From contig JAEWBU010000223.1 of NCBI GenBank assembly GCA_023390985.1, positions 1 through 26,339 on the forward strand: DNA of 26,339 nucleotides, read 5' to 3'. This document shows, piece by piece, positions 7,970-13,887 of the stretch. The position numbers were made by a program, and so were the translations under genes. The notes below the pieces were generated by a model that searched no databases, was not told the origin of the DNA, and saw nothing but the letters and a program-made list of their open reading frames with translations. Source of the DNA: Pseudomonadota bacterium. GTDB lineage: Bacteria > Pseudomonadota > Gammaproteobacteria > Burkholderiales > Burkholderiaceae_C. The stretch's first letter is position 1. Each line of letters begins with the position of its first letter.

Positions 7970-8409
7970 GGCCATTGCACCCGGTTGGTGATCTCGTACC
8001 GGTGCGGCGTGTCCGCCTCGGCGTTCTTCCAGCACAGGCGCACCGTCACGTCGGTGGCGGCGCCGGTGGAGGACACGACCACCTGCTGTTCGGCGGCGAC
8101 GGCGCGGGGCAGGGTGGCCGTCACCTGCGTCAGCCAGTCGGCCACCACGGCGTTGGTCGAGGCCGCGCCGGTGGGCGCGCAGGCGACGGTGCCGTCGGGC
8201 TTGTGCGCGAAGCTGGCGGCGGTGGAGGGGTCGGCGATCAGCATGCGCGCGAGCAGCTGGTCGGCCAGGAACGTGGCCTCGGCGCGCTGGCGCGCGTCGG
8301 TGGACAGGCGCACCGCGGTGGTCTGCAGCTTCATCAGCCCGAGCACGCCCAGGGAGAACACCACGATCGCCACCAGCACCTCGACCAGGCTGAAGCCGCG
8401 TTGTCGCAT
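7966..8409 (-). CDS. pilV: PilV-like minor pilin
   Basis: A 147-residue minor pilin. The very short leader MRQRG is cut before FSLVEVLVAIVVFSLGVLGLM, and the mature protein has Phe1 and Glu5. The segment LGLMKLQTTAVRLSTDARQRAEATFLADQLLARM is characteristic of PilV/GspI-type pseudopilins. A few cysteines lie in the C-terminal half. The ATG at 8409 shares its first base with the fimT stop (TGATG), and the stop overlaps the pilW start as ATGA. This places it in the middle of a translationally coupled series. The longer open frame upstream is rejected because the prepilin signal must be near the N-terminus. Confidence 0.88.
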   Translation of the reverse strand: MRQRGFSLVEVLVAIVVFSLGVLGLMKLQTTAVRLSTDARQRAEATFLADQLLARMLIADPSTAASFAHKPDGTVACAPTGAASTNAVVADWLTQVTATLPRAVAAEQQVVVSSTGAATDVTVRLCWKNAEADTPHRYEITNRVQWP

Positions 8410-8912
8410 CAGCAGCCCCTCGGGTCGTTGGCGGCGGCCACCAGCGGGTCGCACAGGCGGATCAGCCCGCCGCCGAACACGTTGATGCGGCGCTGCGTCC
8501 TCTCGGACGGATCGGCGCCGGCGATGGTCAGCTGCTCGATCTGCAGGCCGCCCTGGCGCAGGCCGTTGGGCAGGAAGTCCACGCTGGTCGCGGCGTTGGA
8601 GGAAGTGACGCGAACCGCGGACCAGTCGGGGTCGGCGGCGCCTTGCAGCCGGGTGCCCGAGGCCGCGTCGGTGACGGTCCAGCCCGGTCCGTCGGCGCGC
8701 AGGCTGAATCGCACGCGCGCGTTGCGGCGCACCGCTTCGGCCCGGGCCGTCTGCAGTCCGTCGAGCAGGCTCTGGCTGAGCGACTGCACGCGGCGCGAGG
8801 CGATCATGCTGGCGATGCTCGGTGCGGCCAGCGTGGCGCCGATGGCCAGCACCACCAGCGCCATCAGCAGCTCGATCAGGGTGACGCCGCGCGCGCGTTC
8901 CGGCTTCAGCAT
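8409..8912 (-). CDS. fimT: GspH/FimT-family minor pilin
   Basis: A 167-residue pseudopilin. The leader MLKPERARG is followed by VTLIELLMALVVLAIGATLAAPSI, so the mature protein has Val1 and Glu5. The next stretch, QSLLDGLQTARAEAVRRNARVRFSLRAD, matches the GspH/FimT/FimU domain. In that domain a helix is followed by beta strands, and RRN is often conserved. The C-terminus ends in cysteines (LCDP and RGC) that may pair. The ATG at 8912 overlaps the end of pilE by 7 nt and has GGGGCGA upstream. FimT proteins in some bacteria bind DNA during natural transformation; whether this one does cannot be judged from the sequence. It is otherwise the FimU-equivalent linker of the tip complex. Confidence 0.85.
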   Translation of the reverse strand: MLKPERARGVTLIELLMALVVLAIGATLAAPSIASMIASRRVQSLSQSLLDGLQTARAEAVRRNARVRFSLRADGPGWTVTDAASGTRLQGAADPDWSAVRVTSSNAATSVDFLPNGLRQGGLQIEQLTIAGADPSERTQRRINVFGGGLIRLCDPLVAAANDPRGC

Positions 8913-9349
8913 GCGTCGCCCCGGCGCTTGATCCAGCAGGCCGCGTTGACGGCCTGGCCCTCGAACCGGGGCGTGGCCTGCTGGTCCGCCTCGTTCACCG
9001 TGTACACGTAGCCCGCCAGGCTCTCCTGGCCGGTGGCCGTGAGAACGAAGGATTGCGAACTGCCGCCCGGCCCCCACGCGCAACTGAAGGCGAAGCCCGG
9101 CGCGCTGGGCAGGGCGACGCCGCAGCCGGTGGCGCTGCTGCCGTAGTGGCGGTGGTCCTGGTAGTACTGCTCCAGCCGCACCCGCGCGGCGCTCATCTCG
9201 CCGAGGGCGGCGGCGATCTTGCCGCGCCGCACGTGGTCGGCGTACGAGGGATAGGCGATGGCGGCGAGGATGCCGACGATCGCCACGGCGACCATGAGCT
9301 CGATCAGCGTGAAGCCACGCTGGGGCGCCGGATCGGACTTGCCTTTCAT
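8906..9349 (-). CDS. pilE: Type IV pilin, PilE-like (first gene of the operon)
   Basis: A 147-residue pilin. The leader MKGKSDPAPQRG is cut before FTLIELMVAVAIVGILAAIAYPSY; Phe1 and Glu5 of the mature protein are present. The body shows RGKIAAALGEMSAARVRLEQYYQDHRHYG. The C-terminus NAACWIKRRGDAC carries the cysteine pair of the pilin D-region. This short form with CW...GxxC matches the PilE/minor pilin group of Betaproteobacteria more than a major PilA. Placing pilE at the head of the operon differs from Pseudomonas, where it is last. No Shine-Dalgarno sequence is visible before the ATG; instead an 8-bp stem can form 8 nt upstream. Confidence 0.88.
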   Translation of the reverse strand: MKGKSDPAPQRGFTLIELMVAVAIVGILAAIAYPSYADHVRRGKIAAALGEMSAARVRLEQYYQDHRHYGSSATGCGVALPSAPGFAFSCAWGPGGSSQSFVLTATGQESLAGYVYTVNEADQQATPRFEGQAVNAACWIKRRGDAC

Positions 9350-9357
9350 GGGTGGGA

Positions 9358-9401
9358 GCGGTCAGTCAGAAGTCAGGTGTATCTAAATGTATTCTGACCG
9401 C
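9358..9401 (-). promoter_or_regulatory. Inverted repeat in the pilE leader
   Basis: GCGGTCAG (9358-9365) and CTGACCGC (9394-9401) are a perfect 8-bp inverted repeat with a 28-nt loop. It ends 8 nt before the pilE start, where a Shine-Dalgarno sequence would be expected. It lies in the 117-nt gap after the LysR gene, the only gap large enough to hold the pilin operon promoter. It may be a leader hairpin or a protein-binding dyad. The gap also has several TGAC repeats. I found no convincing -35/-10 or sigma-54 site. Confidence 0.4.
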
Positions 9402-9467
9402 GGTATGGCTCAGGTCATTAGGGGATTTGCTGAATAGGAAAGTGCGCGCATAGGTCGCGCTTGGCGT

Positions 9468-10373
9468 TCAGTCGCTGCTGGCCGCGGAGAGCTGCCGGGC
9501 CACGAAGTCCAGGAACAACCGGGTCTTCTTCGGCAGGCTGGTGCGCGAGAGCATGAGCGCGACGACCGGCATCGGCGGGCTGCTCCACTCCGGCAGCACC
9601 TGCACCAGCGCGCCGCTGGCCACGTGCCGCTGGCACATCAGGTGCGGCAGCAGGCCCAGGCCCGCGCCGTCCACCACGAGTTCGCGGGCCAGGCGGATGC
9701 TGTTCACGCGCAGGCGCGCGTGCACCTTCAGGTCGCGCCTCCGGCCCGCGTTGCGGAACTGCCACGCGCCTTCCTGTTGCTGGATTTCGGTGACCACGCA
9801 ATCGCTGCTCACGACCTCCTCGAACGACGTCGGCGTGCCGTTGCGCTTGAGGAAATCCGGGCTCGCGTAGATCCCCGAGGTGACCGCGCCCAGGCGGCGC
9901 TGGGTGATGCGCGAAAGCTTCGGCTGCCCGAACGTGATCACGAGGTCCACCGGCTCGGTGATCAGGTCCACGCTGCGGCCGCTGACGTTGGCCTCGATCG
10001 CCAGGTCCGGGTGCGCGTTGGCGAAGTCCGCGATCGCCTTGCCGAGCCAGGCCGTCCCGAACTCCACCGGGATGGCCACGCGCAGCGTGCCGCTCAGGCC
10101 GGTGCGGGTGCGCGCCGCCTTCTGCTGGATGGCGTCGACTTCGGCCGCGATGCGCTCGCAGTGCTCGATGATGGACAGGCCCAGGTCGGTGGGTGCCTGC
10201 TTGCGGGTGTTCTTCTTCAGCAGCGGCGTGCCGATCTGCCGCTCCAGCTGCTGCAGCCGGCGGCTGAGCGTGGACTTGGGCGTGTCGTTGTGCACCGCCG
10301 CCGCGCTGAGGCTGCCGGCCTTGACCACTTCGTGGAACAGCAGGATGGCGCCGAGGTCGATGGGGTCTGCCAT
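9468..10373 (-). CDS. LysR-family transcriptional regulator (divergent from the hydratase operon)
   Basis: A 301-residue LysR-type regulator of normal length. The N-terminal winged helix-turn-helix covers about residues 5-65 (LLFHEVVKAGSLSAAAVHNDTPKSTLSRRLQQLE), with recognition helix KSTLSRRLQQLERQIG. A periplasmic-binding-protein-like effector domain follows from about residue 90. This CrgA-like subgroup, with a weakly conserved effector domain, is common in Burkholderiales. It is divergent from the enoyl-CoA hydratase-aldolase operon with a 100-nt gap that contains a T-N11-A dyad, so it probably controls that operon. The effector may be a CoA ester or the free acid. The ATG at 10373 starts directly at the HTH domain. 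A longer frame would cross the divergent promoter and is rejected. There is no clear Shine-Dalgarno sequence. Confidence 0.9.
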   Translation of the reverse strand: MADPIDLGAILLFHEVVKAGSLSAAAVHNDTPKSTLSRRLQQLERQIGTPLLKKNTRKQAPTDLGLSIIEHCERIAAEVDAIQQKAARTRTGLSGTLRVAIPVEFGTAWLGKAIADFANAHPDLAIEANVSGRSVDLITEPVDLVITFGQPKLSRITQRRLGAVTSGIYASPDFLKRNGTPTSFEEVVSSDCVVTEIQQQEGAWQFRNAGRRRDLKVHARLRVNSIRLARELVVDGAGLGLLPHLMCQRHVASGALVQVLPEWSSPPMPVVALMLSRTSLPKKTRLFLDFVARQLSAASSD

Positions 10374-10387
10374 GGAGATTGTTCCAG

Positions 10388-10433
10388 TTTCGGGATGGAC
10401 ATTCCCGGAAATGATTCTATCGACGGCCTCGAT
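10388..10433. promoter_or_regulatory. LysR-hydratase divergent promoter with T-N11-A dyad
   Basis: ATCGA-CGGCC-TCGAT (10419-10433) is a perfect 5-5-5 dyad that contains T-N11-A (T10420 to A10432), the classic LysR recognition pattern. An imperfect repeat, TTTCGGGA and TTCCCGGAAA, lies at 10388-10411. A possible forward promoter, TGGACA-N16-TATCGA (10396-10423), overlaps both. The site is 41 nt upstream of the hydratase start. The -10 match is weak. Confidence 0.5.
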
Positions 10434-10473
10434 CGTCCTTAGCATCGGACGCGATTCCCCCCGAGATGCACGG

Positions 10474-11265
10474 ATGACACAGGACATCGCGGTAACCCGC
10501 AACGAACGATGGCTGGAGATCGAGATCTCCCGGCCCGAGAAATTCAACGCGCTGCGCGAGCAGACCGCCGCGGAAATCATGGACGCCATGGCCGCGGCGG
10601 AGGACGACGACTCGATCACCTCGGTGATCCTCGCCGGCAGCGCCAAGGCCTTCTGCTCCGGCATCGATACCTCGGTGTTCGAGATCGCCGAGGGCAGGTA
10701 CTTCGAGTTCTATCGCAAGCGCAAGCGCAGCAAGCGCTTCGCGCGCCTGTTCCGCGAACTGCCGGCCTACACCAAGCCGGTGATCTGCGCGATCGAGGGC
10801 GTCGCGCTGGGCGGCGGGCTGGAGCTGGCGCTGGTGGCGGACATGATCGTGGCCGGCCGCAACGCGAAGTTCGGCTTCCCCGAAACCGGCATCGGCATCA
10901 TGCCGGGCGCCGGCGGCACCCAGACCCTGCCGCGCCTGGTGGGGAAGGCGATGGCCAAGGAGCTGATCTGGACCGGACGCCGCATCACGGCGGACGAAGC
11001 CAAAGCGCTGCGCCTGGTCAACCACGTGGTGGAAGCGGGCGAGGCGCTGGCCAAGGCGCGCGAGATCGCCGCCGCCATCGCGAAGAACGCGCCCATCGCG
11101 GTCATGCAGAGCAAGGCCGCCATCGAGCGCGGCACCGACCTGTCGCTGGCCGACGGCATGGCGATGGAGGCGGATGCCGCCTTCCTGCTGTACTTCACGC
11201 AGGACCGGCGCGAAGGCCTGGATGCCTTCCGCGAGAAGCGCGCCGCGCAGTTCAAGGGAGCGTAG
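10474..11265 (+). CDS. Enoyl-CoA hydratase/isomerase family protein
   Basis: A 263-residue crotonase-fold enzyme. It shows the first oxyanion-hole segment AFCSGIDTS (about 59-67), the second at GVALGGGLELALVADM (109-124), and FGFPETGIGIMPGAGGTQTLPRL after it. The two glutamates used by hydratases are both present, Glu117 (GGGLE) and Glu137 (PET), 20 residues apart as in rat mitochondrial enoyl-CoA hydratase. This favours true hydration of a 2-enoyl-CoA to 3-hydroxyacyl-CoA. An insertion rich in Lys/Arg (FEFYRKRKRSKRFARLF, 77-93) lies between the two motifs. It is first in a five-gene operon, and the thiolase-fold gene starts 4 nt after its stop. Its product would be the substrate for the downstream aldolase-like pair. 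The start has only a weak ribosome site. Confidence 0.9.
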   Translation: MTQDIAVTRNERWLEIEISRPEKFNALREQTAAEIMDAMAAAEDDDSITSVILAGSAKAFCSGIDTSVFEIAEGRYFEFYRKRKRSKRFARLFRELPAYTKPVICAIEGVALGGGLELALVADMIVAGRNAKFGFPETGIGIMPGAGGTQTLPRLVGKAMAKELIWTGRRITADEAKALRLVNHVVEAGEALAKAREIAAAIAKNAPIAVMQSKAAIERGTDLSLADGMAMEADAAFLLYFTQDRREGLDAFREKRAAQFKGA

Positions 11266-11269
11266 AGGA

Positions 11270-12442
11270 ATGACGACCAAGCAACGGATCGCGATCGCGA
11301 ATTACGCGGAGATCCCCAACCGCCTGAAGACCGGGCGCAGCGCATACGACCTGGCCGGCGAAGCGCTCGCGGCGCTGCTGGCGAAGTCCGGCCTGGCGCT
11401 GGAAGAGATCGACGGCCTGTCCGTGACGGCCGCGCTGTCCGAGGGCACGAACCCCTTCCTGGCCGCCTACATATGCGAGGCCCTGGGCCTGACGCCGACC
11501 TGGCTCAATTTGTCGGGAACCGGCGGCTGCTCCGCGCTCAGCGGCGTGATGAGCGCCGTGTCCGCCGTGCGCGAGGGCCGGTGCCGCATCGCCGTCGTGC
11601 TGTCCGCGGACGCGCCCAGCACGAACTACCGTGCCGACTTCGGCGCCCAGCGCCCGGAGTTCCAGGAGCCGCAGGCCGCGGGCCGGCCGCCCGCGGCGTT
11701 CGGGCTGCTCATGAGCCGCTACGCGCACCAGTACGGCCTGCAGGAGGAAGCGCTCGCGAAGATCGCGATGGTCCAGCGCGGCCACGCCGTCCTGAACGAC
11801 AACGCGCTGCCCAAGCTGCGCACGCCGCTCACGCTGGAGGAGTACAAGGCCTCGCGCGTCGTGGCCGATCCGCTGCGCCTGCTGGACAGCGTGATGTTCT
11901 GCGACGGCGCGAATGCGCTCGTTGTCACTTCGGAAGACGAGGCCCGGCGCCGCGGCTGGTCGAAGCTGGCCATCCCCACGGCCTTCGCCGAGATCACCAA
12001 CTTCAACGGCCGCGAGCCGCTGGCCGACATCACGGAATCCGGCTTCGGCCACCTGGCGCCGCGCCTGTTCGCCCAGGCGGGCATGACCCCCGCGCAGGTG
12101 CGCATGTTCCAGCCCTACGACGACTTCACCATCGCCGTGCAGATGCAGCTGGAGCAGCTGGGCTTCTGCGAACGCGGGCAGGGCGCGAAGTTCATCCTGG
12201 ACACCGATCTCACGCACCAGGGCAAGCTGCCGCTGAACACCGGCGGCGGCCAGATCTCGGCGGGCCAGCCCGGGCTGGCGGGTGGCGCGCTCAACCTGGT
12301 GGAAGGCGTGCGCCAGCTGTTCGGCGAAGGCGGCCCGCGCCAGGTCGCCGGCGCGCGCAATGCCCTGGTCACCGGCATCGGCGTGATCCCCTACGGCCGC
12401 AACTGGTCCACCAGCGCGGCGATGATCCTGGAGGCCGCATGA
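11270..12442 (+). CDS. Thiolase-superfamily protein, Ltp2/SCP-x-like (probable aldolase subunit)
   Basis: A 390-residue thiolase-fold protein. Family landmarks are NLSGTGGCSAL with Cys87, DSVMFCDGANALVVTSEDEA (about 206-225), QPYDDFTIAVQMQLEQLGFC (281-300) and NTGGGQISAGQPG (323-335). Classical thiolases have GHP with a catalytic His in the last motif; here it is GQP (Gln333). The YD-FT motif and the adjacent DUF35 gene are features of Ltp2-like proteins, which are not condensing thiolases. With a DUF35 partner they cleave 3-hydroxyacyl-CoA by retro-aldol reaction in steroid side-chain breakdown. I infer a similar role on an unknown substrate after the hydratase. GGGAG lies 9 nt before the ATG. 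The stop overlaps the DUF35 start as ATGA, which fits production of a complex in equal amounts. It could instead be a degradative thiolase, but that is less likely. Confidence 0.85.
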   Translation: MTTKQRIAIANYAEIPNRLKTGRSAYDLAGEALAALLAKSGLALEEIDGLSVTAALSEGTNPFLAAYICEALGLTPTWLNLSGTGGCSALSGVMSAVSAVREGRCRIAVVLSADAPSTNYRADFGAQRPEFQEPQAAGRPPAAFGLLMSRYAHQYGLQEEALAKIAMVQRGHAVLNDNALPKLRTPLTLEEYKASRVVADPLRLLDSVMFCDGANALVVTSEDEARRRGWSKLAIPTAFAEITNFNGREPLADITESGFGHLAPRLFAQAGMTPAQVRMFQPYDDFTIAVQMQLEQLGFCERGQGAKFILDTDLTHQGKLPLNTGGGQISAGQPGLAGGALNLVEGVRQLFGEGGPRQVAGARNALVTGIGVIPYGRNWSTSAAMILEAA

Positions 12443-12855
12443 GCGAGAACACGATCCCCCCGCGCAAGTTGCCGCGCGAGAACCTCTACGTCGACAGCGC
12501 CGCCTTCTGGCAGGGCACGCGCGAGGGCCGGCTGATGCTGCAGTACTGCAAGGACAGCGGACGCTTCCAGCACTTCCCCCGGCCCGTGAGCCTGTACACG
12601 GGCTCGCGCAACCTCGAGTGGCGCGAGGTGTCCGGCCAGGGCACGGTCTACTCGGTCACCGCGCTGCGCACGCCGGGCCTGGGCGCGGACGGGCGCCTGC
12701 CCTGCGTGCTGGCGCTCATCGAGCTCGAGGAAGGCGTGCGCATCCTCGGCAACCTGCCGGGCAGCCGGCCCGGCGACGTGCGGATCGGCGACCGCGTGAA
12801 GCTGGCGTGGGACGAGCTTTCCGACGGCCGCTATCCGGCGTTCGCCCTCGCCTGA
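12439..12855 (+). CDS. DUF35 OB-fold protein, partner of the thiolase-fold protein
   Basis: A 138-residue DUF35 protein with an N-terminal helix (SAAFWQGTREGRLMLQYC), a zinc-ribbon region and a C-terminal OB-fold (LEWREVSGQGTVYSVTALRT to the end). The usual rubredoxin-like ribbon has two CxxC knuckles. Here the positions read Cys37-x2-Ser40 and Ser51-x2-Thr54, so three of four ligands are gone and zinc is probably not bound. The spacing and surrounding residues (GRFQ, PRPV, GS-NLEW) are kept, which argues for loss of ligands in a real ribbon fold and not for a wrong family. DUF35 proteins form complexes with thiolase-fold partners and help hold the acyl-CoA. The ATGA overlap with the upstream gene supports that pairing. 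Confidence 0.88.
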   Translation: MSENTIPPRKLPRENLYVDSAAFWQGTREGRLMLQYCKDSGRFQHFPRPVSLYTGSRNLEWREVSGQGTVYSVTALRTPGLGADGRLPCVLALIELEEGVRILGNLPGSRPGDVRIGDRVKLAWDELSDGRYPAFALA

Positions 12856-12893
12856 GTGCCAGACCGTTCACCGACAAAGACAGGAGACAAAGC

Positions 12894-13877
12894 ATGACGA
12901 CACGACGCACCGTTCTCAGCGCGGCCGCCGCCGTTGCCGCCTCGACCTTCGCGGGTGGCGCCTTCGCCCAGCCGGGCGGCTATCCCAACCGGCCGATCCG
13001 CTTCTACTGCGGCTTCCCGCCCGGCGGCGTGGCCGACATCGTGGCGCGCATCGTCGCCACGCCGCTGTCCGCCCGACTGGGCCAGCCGGTGGTCGTGGAC
13101 AACCGCGCCGGCGCCGGTGGCGCGATCGGCGTGGATGCGGTCGCCAAGGCCCCGCCCGACGGCTACACGATGGGCTTCGGCGTCTCCGGCGCGCTGACGT
13201 CCAGCGTCACGCTGACCAAGCTGCCGTACGACCCGACGAAGGACATCGCGCCGGTGTCGGTGGTCGTGCTGAACCCGCTCACGCTGGTGGTGCCTGCCGG
13301 CAGCAACATCCAGACGCTGAAGGAATTCATCGCCCAGGCCAAGGCGCGGCCCGGCAAGTTCAACTACGGCACGGCCGGCCCCGGCACGGCCATGAACCTG
13401 GCCGGCGAGCTGCTCAAACAGATGGCCGGCTTCGACATGACGCACGCCGCCTACAAGGGCAGCAGCCCCGCGGCGACGGACCTGCTGGGCGGCCACCTCA
13501 CGGCGGCGATGCTGGACTGGACCACCGCCAAGCCGCACGTCCAGTCGGGGCGCCTGCGCGCGCTGGCGCAGACCGGGTCCAGGCGTTCCGACGTCGTGCC
13601 CGACGTGCCGACCATGGCCGAGGCGGGCGTGCCGGGCTACGAGTTCAACTCGTGGTTCGGGCTGGTGATGCCCGCCGAAACGCCGGCGCCGATCCTGGAG
13701 CGCGTGCACACCGAACTCGTCGCCGTGCTGCGTGACGCGGGCGTGCGCAAGCAGCTGCACGAAGCGGGCGCCGATCCCTGGCCGACGTCCCCGAGCGAGA
13801 TGGCGACGCGCATCAAGCGCGAGATCGACCTCACGGCGCGCCTGATCAAGGACGCCGGCATCAAGCTGAACTCCTGA
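12894..13877 (+). CDS. Bug-family (TctC-like) periplasmic solute-binding protein
   Basis: A 327-residue tripartite tricarboxylate transporter binding protein of the Bug family, which is greatly expanded in Burkholderiales. The signal peptide begins MTTRRTVLSAAAA, where the Arg pair suggests possible Tat export, and ends at AFA near residue 25. Family motifs are YPNRPIRFYCGFPPGGVADIVAR, VVDNRAGAGGAIG, KAPPDGYTMGFG, and GSRRSDVVPDVPTMAEAGVPGY. It would bind a carboxylate in the periplasm. No membrane subunits (TctA/TctB) are in the window, so it may use a distant permease or act in sensing. AGGAG lies 8 nt before the ATG. It sits between the DUF35 and ligase genes, so the ligand is likely the acid that the ligase activates. 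Confidence 0.93.
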   Translation: MTTRRTVLSAAAAVAASTFAGGAFAQPGGYPNRPIRFYCGFPPGGVADIVARIVATPLSARLGQPVVVDNRAGAGGAIGVDAVAKAPPDGYTMGFGVSGALTSSVTLTKLPYDPTKDIAPVSVVVLNPLTLVVPAGSNIQTLKEFIAQAKARPGKFNYGTAGPGTAMNLAGELLKQMAGFDMTHAAYKGSSPAATDLLGGHLTAAMLDWTTAKPHVQSGRLRALAQTGSRRSDVVPDVPTMAEAGVPGYEFNSWFGLVMPAETPAPILERVHTELVAVLRDAGVRKQLHEAGADPWPTSPSEMATRIKREIDLTARLIKDAGIKLNS

Positions 13878-13887
13878 GGACGCGTCC

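Noticed and set aside
9350..9467. A sigma-54 promoter for the pilin operon
   Set aside because: No GG-N10-GC element with the proper TGGCAC/TTGCA context was found in the gap.
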